Shown piece by piece: positions 51,617-60,669 of a stretch of 64,000 nucleotides of DNA (position 1 is its first letter; each line of letters begins with the position of its first letter). Position numbers and translations under genes: made by a program. This stretch comes from JAVBTR01 sp031556065 (GTDB lineage: Bacteria; Bacillota; Clostridia; Christensenellales; Aristaeellaceae). Under the pieces are notes generated by a model that was given only the letters and a program-made list of their open reading frames with translations, searched no databases and was not told where the DNA came from. The stretch is taken from positions 1-64,000 of the forward strand of contig JAVBTR010000066.1 of NCBI GenBank assembly GCA_031556065.1, read 5' to 3'.

Positions 51617-53644
51617 ATGGGAAGATTTGATCATCCGCCGTTTGAAACATCCTGCAAGATCGTGGGCGACCGTATTGTGATCAACATCGAAGGCGAGCTG
51701 GCCTTTGTGGAGCCCTACGGCCCAGACGCTATCCGCTTTCGTTCCAGCAAGAGTCTTCGCATCGATGAGACGCTGAATTGGAACCTTCTGCCCGCAGAAA
51801 AAAGCACTGCCGTGACCATCACAATGGATGGAAACAGGGCCGTACTGCGAAACGGCAAAGCCGTTGCCGAGGTGTTTGGCGATGGTACAGTGAACTATCT
51901 TCGGGAAGATGGCCGCCATATTTTAGATGAATATTGGCTGGATAACCGTTCCAAATGGGCAAACATTCGAAAAGCTCGAGTATATAAGACCCAGAGCGGC
52001 GATATGTTCAAGCTGGATCTGTACTTTAAAGCCAACCCTAAAGAACATTTTTATGGCATGGGCCAGGAAGCTAACGATTGCTTCGATCTAAAAGGCAGCA
52101 CCTCCGCCCTTGAGCACCGCAACACAAAATGCTCTATCCCCTTTTATTATTCCACCTTGGACTATGGCTTTTTATGGAATAATCCTTCCATCGGCCGTGC
52201 GGAGCTGACCCAAAACCACACCCTGTGGCACGCAGATTGCGCCCGGCAAATCGATTATGTGATCATTGCCGGGGATTCACCTGCGCAAGTAATGGAACGC
52301 TACACTGCCTTAACAGGCAGGGCGGCGGTTTTGCCTGAATGGGCCGCTGGCTTCTGGCAAAGCAAACTTCGCTATGTAAATCAAGAAGAGCTTTTAACCG
52401 TTGCCCGGGAATATCACAAACGCCAAATTCCCCTTTCGGTAATCGTTATCGACTATTTCCATTGGACCCAGCAGGGAGATTTCAAGTTCGATCCAGAATA
52501 TTGGCCCGATCCCAAGGCTATGGTGGATGAGCTTGCCGCCATGGGTATTCGGGCCGTTACCTCTGTTTGGCCCACCTGCGATACCCGCAGTGAAAACTAC
52601 GCTTACATGCGTTCACACAACATGCTGGTAAACCCCGAAAACGGGGTACCTGCCTTTAATCTGTTCCTGGGTGCCTTAGGGTATATCGATCCTACCAACC
52701 CCGAAACCAGATCCCATGTATGGAGCCTTATCAAGAAAAATTACTACGATAAAGGCATTCGTGCTTTCTGGCTGGATGAGGCTGAGCCGGGCATGATCCC
52801 TTACCAGCACGAAAACTTCCGCTGCCTCTTAGGCAACGGTGCGGAGGTTTCCAACCTCTACCCCTACTATTATGCAAAGCTCTTCAATGAAGGGCTGGCG
52901 GCGGAAGGCGAAAAAGAGATCGCCCAACTAGCCCGATGCGCCTGGTTTGGCTCTCAGCGGGAAAACGTCATCATGTGGTCCGGGGATATTGCTTCCACTT
53001 TTGATTCCCTTCGGCAGCAGGTAAAAGCGGGGTTGAATTTCTCCTTCTCCGGCCTTCCTTGGTGGACAACGGATATCGGCGGCTTCTTTGGCGGCCATCC
53101 CGATGATCCAGCTTACCGTGAGCTTTTGATCCGCTGGTTCCAGTTCGGCACATTCTGCCCTGTTTTCCGTTTACATGGCAACCGGCTGCCTTCCCCCGAA
53201 AAGCGCAGCCCTTTCGATCCCAACGCTTTTTGCTATTCCGGCGGAAACAACGAAATTTGGAGCTACGGCGAAGAAGCCTATGAGATTCTTCGGGATCTGA
53301 TCCTCCTTCGGGAAAGAATTAAACCCTATATCATGGCCCAGTTCGCTATTGCGGCTAAAACAGGCACCCCTGTCATGCGCCCTTTGCTATTCGATTTTTT
53401 AACCGATGATAAAACCTACACCATCGGAGATGAATTCATGTTCGGGCCGGATCTGCTGGTAGCCCCCGTGATCGAAGCTAAACAGAGCAGCCGCCTGGTT
53501 TATCTGCCCTTAGGAAGCCATTGGTGGGAGGTTTCAACAGGCAAAGAATATGCTGGCGGAGTCTTCGTAGAAGCTGCGGCTGACATTCGCACCATTCCCC
53601 TGTTTTTAAAAGATGGCGCTGTCATAAGCGGTCTAAAAAAGTGA
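51617..53644 (+). CDS. Glycoside hydrolase family 31 (alpha-xylosidase/alpha-glucosidase type)
   Basis: A 675-residue GH31 enzyme. The nucleophile D387 sits in AFWLDEAEPGM and the acid/base D457 in VIMWSGDIAS; FSGLPWWTTDIGGFFGG closes the active site. The N-terminal galactose-mutarotase-like domain has EHFYGMGQEANDCFDLKG. WLDEAEPG resembles alpha-xylosidase members such as YicI/XylS, but alpha-glucosidases share it. No signal peptide, so it is cytosolic. Start ATG 51617 with AGGAG nine bases upstream. Third gene cluster element under the sigma-54 promoter. Confidence 0.92.
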   Translation: MGRFDHPPFETSCKIVGDRIVINIEGELAFVEPYGPDAIRFRSSKSLRIDETLNWNLLPAEKSTAVTITMDGNRAVLRNGKAVAEVFGDGTVNYLREDGRHILDEYWLDNRSKWANIRKARVYKTQSGDMFKLDLYFKANPKEHFYGMGQEANDCFDLKGSTSALEHRNTKCSIPFYYSTLDYGFLWNNPSIGRAELTQNHTLWHADCARQIDYVIIAGDSPAQVMERYTALTGRAAVLPEWAAGFWQSKLRYVNQEELLTVAREYHKRQIPLSVIVIDYFHWTQQGDFKFDPEYWPDPKAMVDELAAMGIRAVTSVWPTCDTRSENYAYMRSHNMLVNPENGVPAFNLFLGALGYIDPTNPETRSHVWSLIKKNYYDKGIRAFWLDEAEPGMIPYQHENFRCLLGNGAEVSNLYPYYYAKLFNEGLAAEGEKEIAQLARCAWFGSQRENVIMWSGDIASTFDSLRQQVKAGLNFSFSGLPWWTTDIGGFFGGHPDDPAYRELLIRWFQFGTFCPVFRLHGNRLPSPEKRSPFDPNAFCYSGGNNEIWSYGEEAYEILRDLILLRERIKPYIMAQFAIAAKTGTPVMRPLLFDFLTDDKTYTIGDEFMFGPDLLVAPVIEAKQSSRLVYLPLGSHWWEVSTGKEYAGGVFVEAAADIRTIPLFLKDGAVISGLKK

Positions 53645-53659
53645 TTTTGGAGGGATAAA

Positions 53660-56047
53660 ATGGACGCAAGGTTTCAATGCGCCTACACGCCCAAAAGCGA
53701 CCCTGCTGCGATGATACAAGGTGAACGCTACCGCTTCACTGTTTTGACCTCAAGGCTGATCCGGATGGAATACAGTCCGGATGGCATTTTTGAAGATCGG
53801 GCCACCCAAATGGCCATCAACCGGAATTTCCCGGCCATTCCTTTCAGGCTTGCGGAAACGGAAAACCGGCTCACATTGCAAACAGAGGATCTGCTGCTGG
53901 AATACGATAAGAAACCCTTTTCTCCCCAAGGGTTAAGCGTTTCTTTGCCCCACATGGTAACAGTAGGAAAGCAGCGGGCCCTGTGGCACTATGGCGATGC
54001 CCTTGAAACCCTTTACGGTACTGCCCGCACATTGGATGAAGTAGACGGCGCTACGGAACTGGAAGCGGGCATTCTTTCCCGCAAGGGTTTTTCCGTTGTG
54101 GACGACAGCCATTCTTTAACCTTCACGCCGGATGGCTGGGTAGAACCCCGAAGCAGCCAGGAGTCGGACCTCTATTTCTTCGGCTATGGCCATGCATACG
54201 CGGATTGCCTGCGGGATTTTTACACCTTAAGCGGAAAGGCCCCACTGATTCCCCGCTACGCTTTGGGCAATTGGTGGAGCCGCTATTATCCCTATTCCGA
54301 AGAAACCTACAAGGAGCTAATGGCACGGTTCAAAAAAGAGCAAGTCCCTCTTTCCGTTGCCGTTATGGACATGGACTGGCACTGGGTCAAGGAGGTTGAT
54401 CCCAAATACGGCAGCGGGTGGACAGGTTATTCCTGGAACCGCGATCTCTTCCCGGATCCAGCTGCGTTTTTAAAATGGCTTCACGCGCAAAAGCTTAAAA
54501 CAACCCTTAACCTGCACCCCGCAGAAGGGGTTCGGGCTTTTGAGGACGCGTATCTGCCCATGGCAAAGCAGTTAAATATAAATACCGAAAACGAAGATGC
54601 CATCGCCTTTGATATTACGGATCCGGCCTTTGCCAAAGCCTATTTTGAACAGCTCCACCACCCCCTGGAAGAGCAAGGCGTGGACTTCTGGTGGATCGAT
54701 TGGCAGCAGGGTAGCAACTCCGGCGCTACGGGGCTAGACCCGCTGTGGCTGCTCAACCACCTGCATTATTTGGACAGTAAGCGCCGCGGATCGCGGCCCC
54801 TGACCTTTTCAAGATACGCCGGCCTCGGAAGCCACCGTTACCCCATCGGCTTTTCCGGGGATACCCACATCACATGGGAATCCCTGGCGTTCCAGCCCTA
54901 TTTTACGGCCACCGCCTCTAACGTTGGCTATGGCTGGTGGAGCCACGACATCGGGGGACATAAACGAGGCCGCAGGGATGATGAACTGGCCGCCCGCTGG
55001 GTGCAGCTGGGGGTCTTCTCTCCGATTATGCGGCTTCACAGCTCCAAAGGCCTGTTCGCCTCCAAGGAGCCTTGGCTATACACGCTAACAGCCCAAAAAG
55101 CCATGATTGATTTCCTGCGCCTTCGCCACCGACTGATCCCCTATCTATACACCATGAATTACAATGCCAGCCGGAATGGAACGCCCCTGGTTCGGCCCCT
55201 CTACTACCAATATCCGGAAGCAGATGAGGCTTATCAGGCGCCTAACCAGTATCTTTTTGGCAGCGAGCTGATGGTTTGCCCCATTACGGAGCCTGCAGCC
55301 AAGGAACTAGGCATGGCCAAATGCAAAGCATGGCTGCCTAAAGGCCAATGGTTTGATTTTTTTACCGGGCATAGCTATTGGGGCGAGCAGTGGCTTTCCC
55401 TGTGGCGCACGCTGGAAACCATCCCCGTGCTTGCCAAGGCCGGAAGCATTATCCCGTTGGACGGCGCCGAAGTGCTCGAAAACGGCGTTGATCTTCCCAA
55501 AAGCATAGAGGTTCATGTGTTCCCCGGTTCGGACGGAGACTTTATCCTGCGTGAAGATGAGGGCAACACGCTTGATGATCAAGATGATCAATGGGCAAAT
55601 ACCCGCTTCCATTGGGTGTGGGATCAGGCTAAATTCACCATATACCCCGCTAATCAAAATCTATCCGTGTTGCCGGAAAAGCGAAATTGGCGTATTCATT
55701 TTCGCAGCATAGCCATAACAAGGGTTCACGTCACGGTACAAGGCAGCACTGCCGAAGCGGGCAGCTTTTATGATGAAACGACGCAAAGTTTATGCGTGAG
55801 TATAGCGTCTGCGGCAGCGAATGCCGAAATCCGTATCACCCTTGAAGAAGCGGATATTGCCTTAAACCCCGTGGATAAAGAAGTGTACCAGATTTTACTT
55901 CATGCGCAAATCGGAACCCTTTTGAAAGAAACCATTTACCGCATTGTAACCGCAAATAAAGATCCGGCTGCAAAGCTTGCCGCCCTACGCACCCTGGATG
56001 AAATGCCTCCCGCAATGTTCGATGCCCTTTGTGAAACGTTAATATAA
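53660..56047 (+). CDS. Glycoside hydrolase family 31, second and larger enzyme
   Basis: A 795-residue GH31 enzyme with nucleophile D347 in FWWIDWQQG and acid/base D401 in IGFSGDTHITWESL, and the WWSHDIGGHKRG motif. The C-terminus carries a beta-sandwich and an extra 100-residue helical end (VYQILLHAQIGTLLKETIYR). This WWIDWQQG type includes alpha-glucosidases and related enzymes of bacteria with broad linkage range. It follows the first GH31 by 15 bases (TTTGGAGGG). Two GH31 enzymes from different subgroups in one operon suggest a substrate with two kinds of alpha bonds. Confidence 0.92.
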   Translation: MDARFQCAYTPKSDPAAMIQGERYRFTVLTSRLIRMEYSPDGIFEDRATQMAINRNFPAIPFRLAETENRLTLQTEDLLLEYDKKPFSPQGLSVSLPHMVTVGKQRALWHYGDALETLYGTARTLDEVDGATELEAGILSRKGFSVVDDSHSLTFTPDGWVEPRSSQESDLYFFGYGHAYADCLRDFYTLSGKAPLIPRYALGNWWSRYYPYSEETYKELMARFKKEQVPLSVAVMDMDWHWVKEVDPKYGSGWTGYSWNRDLFPDPAAFLKWLHAQKLKTTLNLHPAEGVRAFEDAYLPMAKQLNINTENEDAIAFDITDPAFAKAYFEQLHHPLEEQGVDFWWIDWQQGSNSGATGLDPLWLLNHLHYLDSKRRGSRPLTFSRYAGLGSHRYPIGFSGDTHITWESLAFQPYFTATASNVGYGWWSHDIGGHKRGRRDDELAARWVQLGVFSPIMRLHSSKGLFASKEPWLYTLTAQKAMIDFLRLRHRLIPYLYTMNYNASRNGTPLVRPLYYQYPEADEAYQAPNQYLFGSELMVCPITEPAAKELGMAKCKAWLPKGQWFDFFTGHSYWGEQWLSLWRTLETIPVLAKAGSIIPLDGAEVLENGVDLPKSIEVHVFPGSDGDFILREDEGNTLDDQDDQWANTRFHWVWDQAKFTIYPANQNLSVLPEKRNWRIHFRSIAITRVHVTVQGSTAEAGSFYDETTQSLCVSIASAAANAEIRITLEEADIALNPVDKEVYQILLHAQIGTLLKETIYRIVTANKDPAAKLAALRTLDEMPPAMFDALCETLI

Positions 56048-56072
56048 CATAAATACTTTGCGATATTTATAA

Positions 56073-56106
56073 AAAGCGTGCAAGTTTTAACGACTATGCG
56101 CGCTTT
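56073..56106. terminator. Terminator between GH31 operon and AraC gene
   Basis: AAAGCGTGC (56073-56081) pairs with GCGCGCTTT (56098-56106) with one G-U type mismatch. It lies between convergent genes. Confidence 0.55.
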
Positions 56107-56111
56107 CTAAT

Positions 56112-56978
56112 TTACAAATGCACATCGCTATACCCTTGGAATTGCGCTTCTCTTCTAAACCTGGCAGGCGACGTACCCACGACCCGCTTAAACGCCTTGC
56201 CAAAATAATTTCCGTTTAAATATCCGCATTGTATAGCAATCTCCTCAACGCTCAAGCCGCTGCCCAAAAGCAGCTGCACCCCGTGCCGTATCCGCGCACG
56301 GGTCAGCGCCTCGATAATCGTAGTACCCGTTTGCGCTTTAAAACTGCGGGAAAGATGCTCTGGCGATATTTTCAGCCTTTGGGCAATGGCTGTTGCCCCC
56401 TGAATGCTCTGAAACTCCTTCTCAATCATTTCAAGCGCCTGTTTAACCGGCGCATGGATCGCATCGACAGGCTCCTCTAACGCCATTAAAAGTCTGCACA
56501 AAAATCGAAATGTCATTTCCTGTGCATCAAGGGCGCTGCGAAGCATACCTGTGCGTGCCTTATTGTGCATTTGGCGAAGGCATTCAATGGCTGCGGAATC
56601 AGGCTGCAGCGAAAGCTTTGCGCTGTATTTCAAAAGTATTTGCGCCGCATACCGCGCTGCCACCTGGCCGCTGAACATGATCCAAATAAATCGCCAGCCC
56701 TTTTTGTTGCGCTCCTCTAGCCAATACCGCGACTCGCTTGGCAAATTCAAAAGAAAGCCGGTTCCAGGGATAAGCTCGTACTCTTTTCCATCCAAAGCAA
56801 ACCATCCGCTGCCTTCAAGGGTGTATTGAAACAGCCACGTATCTCTTGCGCGTTTTTTGTTATCCCAATCGTATTCCCCATAGCGGTACTCCAATCCCAA
56901 TCCATGAAGCGTCAGCAGTTCCGGCGCTACCGCATCCAAAAAACGAAATCCGTATGTATCCACGACATCTTGAATCAA
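56112..56978 (-). CDS. AraC-family regulator with cupin sensor
   Basis: A 288-residue regulator: an N-terminal cupin-like arabinose-binding-type domain (TWLFQYTLEGSGWFALDGKEYELIPGTGFLLNL), then two HTH units (IAQRLKISPEHLSRSFKAQTG, VEEIAIQCGYLNGNYFGKAFKRV) ending GTSPARFRRE. Start is probably TTG 56976-56978 with GGGTG six to seven bases upstream. It is divergent from the GH4 gene with a perfect palindrome between them, so it likely regulates that gene in response to a sugar. Confidence 0.9.
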   Translation of the reverse strand: MIQDVVDTYGFRFLDAVAPELLTLHGLGLEYRYGEYDWDNKKRARDTWLFQYTLEGSGWFALDGKEYELIPGTGFLLNLPSESRYWLEERNKKGWRFIWIMFSGQVAARYAAQILLKYSAKLSLQPDSAAIECLRQMHNKARTGMLRSALDAQEMTFRFLCRLLMALEEPVDAIHAPVKQALEMIEKEFQSIQGATAIAQRLKISPEHLSRSFKAQTGTTIIEALTRARIRHGVQLLLGSGLSVEEIAIQCGYLNGNYFGKAFKRVVGTSPARFRREAQFQGYSDVHL

Positions 56979-57025
56979 AAAATCACCCTTTAATCAAACT
57001 AAAGCTCTTGAATCCTTTTCATTTG

Positions 57026-57039
57026 GACAGTATACTGTC
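57026..57039. promoter_or_regulatory. Perfect 14-bp palindrome between AraC and GH4 genes
   Basis: GACAGTATACTGTC is a perfect palindrome located 44 bases before the GH4 start, in the divergent control region. Candidate operator; AraC proteins usually prefer direct repeats, so another repressor is possible. Confidence 0.4.
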
Positions 57040-57082
57040 ATCAAGAATACACTTATATTACCACAAAGGAGGGTCAACCACA

Positions 57083-58567
57083 ATGCCATTCAAAATTGCG
57101 TTTATCGGTGCAGGCTCCATCGGTTTTACTCGCCGCTTGCTGGCGGACATTTTAAGCGTTCCCGAGTTCCATAATATCCAGGTGGCTTTCACCGACATTA
57201 ACCCCGATAACCTGCGCATGGTCACACAGCTATGCCAGCGGGATATCAACGAGAACGGCCTCTCTATAAAGATTCATGCCACGCTTGATCGCAAAGAGGC
57301 TTTTAAAGATGCCAAGTATGTGATCAACTGCGTGCGTATCGGCATGCTTGAAGCCTTTCAAACCGATATCGAAATTCCGCTCAAATATGGCGTGGATCAA
57401 TGCGTAGGCGATACCCTTTGCATCGGTGGTATTATGTATGGCCAGCGTGGCATCAATGCCGTGCTGGATTTCTGCAAGGATATCAAGGATGTAGCTTTGC
57501 CCGAGTGCATGATGCTAAACTACTCAAACCCAAACGCCATGCTTACCTGGGCCTGCAATATTTACGGCGGTGTTCCCACATTGGGACTATGCCATGGAGT
57601 ACAGCACGGGCATCAGCAGATTGCCGAAGCGTTTGGTAAAGATGTACAGGATGTAGACATCATCTGCGCAGGGCTTAACCATCAGACCTGGTATATCAGT
57701 GCTAAGGTCGATGGCGTAGAGCGGGTGCAAGACTTGCGCACATTGATGCCGCAAATAGAGAAAATGCAAAAAGACGAAAGCATCCGGCTGGATGTACTGA
57801 AGAACTTTGGATATTATTCCACCGAATCCAACGGCCATCTCTCCGAATACCTTTCTTGGTATCGCACCCATCCGGAAGAAATGGCGCAATGGATCAACTT
57901 GAGTATGTGGATTCAAGGCGAAACGGGAGGTTACCTACGTGTATGCAAAGAAAGCCGTAATTGGTTTGAAACGGATTTTCCCAACTGGCTTAAAGAGCCC
58001 GCTTTCAAGTTCACAAAAGAAACCCACAGCCCCGAGCATGGCGGCTATATCATCGAAGCGTTAGAAACCGGGCGCGTGTACCGCGGGCACTTCAATGTTA
58101 TTAACAATGGCTGCATCTCAAATCTACCGTATGAATGCGTCGTCGAGGTGCCCTGCTATGCGGATAAAAATGGCATCTCCATCCCCCGCGTGGGTGATTT
58201 GCCGCTAGGCTGTGCCGCCATATGCTCCCAAAGCGTGTGGGTTCAAAAGCTTGCGGTTGAAGCAGCAGTACATGCCGACATAACGCTTTTATATCAAGCC
58301 GCAATGATGGATCCCCTCACCGGGGCAGCTTGCACCACCACCCAAATTCGCCAAATGGTAGATGAAATGCTTGTTGCTCAGGCCCAATGGCTACCCCAAT
58401 ATGCGGTCGAAATCGAAAAAGCCGCACTGCGCATGGCCGCCATCACGCCAGATTACCATCCGATAAAAGGATTCGTTCAACATGAAATGACTGTTGCAGA
58501 AATGGAGAGGCAAAGCGCCAAATTCCGTCAGCAGGCAGCCGCTGCGGCCAAAGAAAACGTTAAATAG
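57083..58567 (+). CDS. Glycoside hydrolase family 4 (alpha-galactosidase/alpha-glucosidase type)
   Basis: A 494-residue GH4 enzyme, which needs NAD+ and Mn2+. It starts KIAFIGAGSIGFTRRLLADI (Rossmann fold), has GDTLCIGGIMYGQRGI, metal ligand C170-H171 in GLCHGVQ and H200 in GLNHQTWY. The pattern is nearest to MelA-type alpha-galactosidases; some related enzymes act on galacturonides. I use ATG 57083 with GGAGGGTC ahead; a longer open frame from 56846 overlaps the divergent AraC gene and is not used. Regulated probably by that AraC. Confidence 0.9.
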   Translation: MPFKIAFIGAGSIGFTRRLLADILSVPEFHNIQVAFTDINPDNLRMVTQLCQRDINENGLSIKIHATLDRKEAFKDAKYVINCVRIGMLEAFQTDIEIPLKYGVDQCVGDTLCIGGIMYGQRGINAVLDFCKDIKDVALPECMMLNYSNPNAMLTWACNIYGGVPTLGLCHGVQHGHQQIAEAFGKDVQDVDIICAGLNHQTWYISAKVDGVERVQDLRTLMPQIEKMQKDESIRLDVLKNFGYYSTESNGHLSEYLSWYRTHPEEMAQWINLSMWIQGETGGYLRVCKESRNWFETDFPNWLKEPAFKFTKETHSPEHGGYIIEALETGRVYRGHFNVINNGCISNLPYECVVEVPCYADKNGISIPRVGDLPLGCAAICSQSVWVQKLAVEAAVHADITLLYQAAMMDPLTGAACTTTQIRQMVDEMLVAQAQWLPQYAVEIEKAALRMAAITPDYHPIKGFVQHEMTVAEMERQSAKFRQQAAAAAKENVK

Positions 58568-58660
58568 CTAGCATATTATCTATTACAAACGACTCATGAA
58601 GCGTCTATTGAATAGGAAAACAGTTTACCCGATGCTCCAATTAATTTTAGGATATAATAT

Positions 58661-58797
58661 TAACGAAAAGGTGTGCAGTGTTTTAACGATGACCCATCTT
58701 CTTAACAATGCCTCCTTATTAGCTTAACGATTCTAAGAAGGCTCGAATGAAACGTTAAAACAGTGATGAAAAGTCACACTACAGAACCTTTTCGTTA
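58661..58797. repeat. 137-bp imperfect palindrome (possible MITE or structured RNA)
   Basis: Terminal arms TAACGAAAAGGT (58661-58672) and ACCTTTTCGTTA (58786-58797) are perfect inverted repeats. Inner arms CAGTGTTTTAACG (58676-58688) and CGTTAAAACAGTG (58753-58765) match but for one base, and CTTCTTA (58698-58704) pairs with TAAGAAG (58734-58740). The whole element can fold into one long hairpin. No coding potential. No clear target-site duplication was seen. Confidence 0.65.
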
Positions 58798-58908
58798 TCC
58801 ACTTACCCCTACCCCTAACCCGAACCTCCTTGAAAATCAAGGCCTCCAATATAGGGCTTTGTATCAACTTCTCTGTAGTTTTCCACGTAAGTCATCAACG
58901 ATGATACA

Positions 58909-58940
58909 ATGCACACCCCTTTAAGTTAGGGGGTGTGCAT
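58909..58940. terminator. Strong hairpin in intergenic region
   Basis: ATGCACACCCC (58909-58919) and GGGGTGTGCAT (58930-58940) form an eleven-pair stem with a ten-base loop. No intact gene ends directly before it; no clear U-run. The rest of 58798-59121 shows nothing else. Confidence 0.5.
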
Positions 58941-59121
58941 TTGTGATTTTGGGAGTTTCATTTTGGTTTGAGGGTGTTTCATTTTTAACGATAGCGCCAG
59001 AGGCTTCATTTTTGATTATGCGATTTCGGCTTTTAGGCCCAAGTTACCCACTGCGCTATATCGCGCATCCTATGCATCAGTCATCAAACCCATTTTCTGT
59101 AACATGTCAAAGTATAGCATA

Positions 59122-60025
59122 CTACACTTGATTACTTCTTTCCTTTATATAACTCTCGATATAATTAAGCATTTCCATTTGAGAACTGCCATCATTTTTA
59201 TGCCCTCTTTTGTAGCTATTCATCATCATCTCAATTAATCTTAAAATCAAAGGACTTACAGACACGAAATGTTCAAAGATGGTGTTTGAATTTACTTTGA
59301 AGTCGTATTCAAAATACTCCTTCATGTATCGTTTTACTTGTGTTTCTGTAATCCCTTGAATTTCAACAATATCGCCAACACCAAACCAATCAACTACATT
59401 TTCTCTAAAAAAATCAGTTCTTGAACAAATTATCATTTTAGATTTTGCGTACATACAAGCCATAATATCGTAATATATTTTCGAAAGGTCTGCTGGCAAA
59501 TCTATTTCACTTAGATCATCGATAATGAAAACAAAAAAACCCGCTTCATTAAGATACTTAAAAGTATTCTCATTCACCTTAACATCATATATCCGGTTGA
59601 GCTGTTCAAGTATAAAATACTCAATTGATTCGTTTTTGTCCCAGCAGCTTAATTTGACATACACAGGAAACCTATCAAAGTTTCCATTGATAATTTCATC
59701 GGCAAGTTGATATTCAAACATTCTGCAAACGGTTGTTTTCCCTGCACCTCCCGCACCAAGAATCGTCATCTGCGTTCCAACGCCTTTTTTCCAGGTAGTC
59801 AAATATTTTCCAATTGGAAGCATCTTACCTTTACTGGATTCTATATTTAGAGGTAATATTTTATCAGGAAATAGATTTTCCTTAAAATGCACAAGCTCTT
59901 TGCAAGCATCTATAAAACCCAGCTTGGTAAAAATGTGTTTTTTCAAATCAACAACCTGAATTCCACTATAGCTCCATCTTTTTGAGTCGCATGGCGCGGC
60001 CCCTTTTTTGTACTTCCAGCGCATC
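59122..60025 (-). CDS. Short NACHT/STAND-like NTPase, probably N-terminally truncated
   Basis: About 300 residues with Walker A GAGGAGKTT, Walker B FVFIIDDLSEID (two consecutive Asp, as in NACHT ATPases) and a sensor-like ICSRTDFF. No repeat or effector domain is attached and the C-terminus ends after one helical region. The gene is much more AT-rich than its surroundings, a sign of transfer. The first codons are read over a fragment of a serine recombinase in another frame, and no start has a ribosome site, so the N-terminus is probably lost; the start given is arbitrary. Related ATPases occur in antiphage and regulatory STAND proteins. Confidence 0.6.
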
Positions 60026-60133
60026 GCTTTGTTCACGCAGACTATCATAAGTCGCCGTCTTTTCTTCAAACAGGCAAGCGAACTCAGCCTGCGGCATGGC
60101 GGTGCTGGCGTTCTTATCAATCAGCTCACGCAT
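59966..60133 (-). pseudogene. Fragment of a large serine recombinase (coiled-coil region)
   Basis: The minus strand reads MRELIDKNASTAMPQAEF, then FEEKTATYDSLREQSDALE, and stops at 59966-59968. The pattern (N-A-x-x-A-M/L-x-Q-x-E-F/Y ... Y-x-x-L) is that of the C-terminal coiled coil in Firmicutes recombinases of the resolvase/invertase type. Only about 55 codons remain, overlapping the NTPase frame. Confidence 0.55.
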
Positions 60134-60151
60134 TTCATATGGCTTTCATAT

Positions 60152-60421
60152 TCACTCCCTTCCTTCCTGCAATCTGCATTTGCATGTGATAAGCTGTCGC
60201 CCACATGAAGGGCAACGCTCATGGTCGCAGCCGAAATGGTGGTAGTGACCTTTAAGTGCATTGCAATCGTCACAACGATAAGCATCGTCCTCCGTTACAT
60301 CGAAGTCACCTTCTTCACCGTCCTTGATTCTTGGGTAGGGCTTGCCGCTGATGATAAACACCTTCATGCTGCACCCGTCTGCTGTAAGCATTTCTTGCTT
60401 GCAAAACTCGCATACCGACAT
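60152..60421 (-). CDS. Small zinc-finger-like protein of a mobile element
   Basis: An 89-residue protein with CEFCKQEM at the N-terminus, then CDDCNALKGHYHHFGCDHERCPSCGRQLITCKC, a dense set of Cys and His suggesting two zinc sites. The ATG 60419-60421 has AGGAGGCGG upstream. Similar proteins are common on Firmicutes prophages and integrative elements; function is unknown. Confidence 0.7.
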   Translation of the reverse strand: MSVCEFCKQEMLTADGCSMKVFIISGKPYPRIKDGEEGDFDVTEDDAYRCDDCNALKGHYHHFGCDHERCPSCGRQLITCKCRLQEGRE

Positions 60422-60669
60422 TTAAACCGCCTCCTGTCAATTTGGTATGAACATATTGGCTCTAAATCGGATAAAATGCAAAGACGTAAGATCGACTTTT
60501 GTGTTATCTAGTCTTTACGATACCAACGCACTCCATCTAAGCTTCCTGCGCTGCCATTCAGACCCCTCTTCATTTTCGATTGAAACGCAATCAAAAATAC
60601 GAATAGTTTTTCATCGTCAATTGATAAAACTTTGTTTTTGTGGTAAACTACCATCATGGAGGCGATTGT

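Noticed and set aside
56846..57082. Longer GH4 protein
   Set aside because: The extension overlaps the divergent AraC gene and its control region; GH4 proteins start at the Rossmann motif.
58943..59131. Plus-strand open frame of 62 codons
   Set aside because: No ribosome site and low-complexity composition; not supported as a gene.
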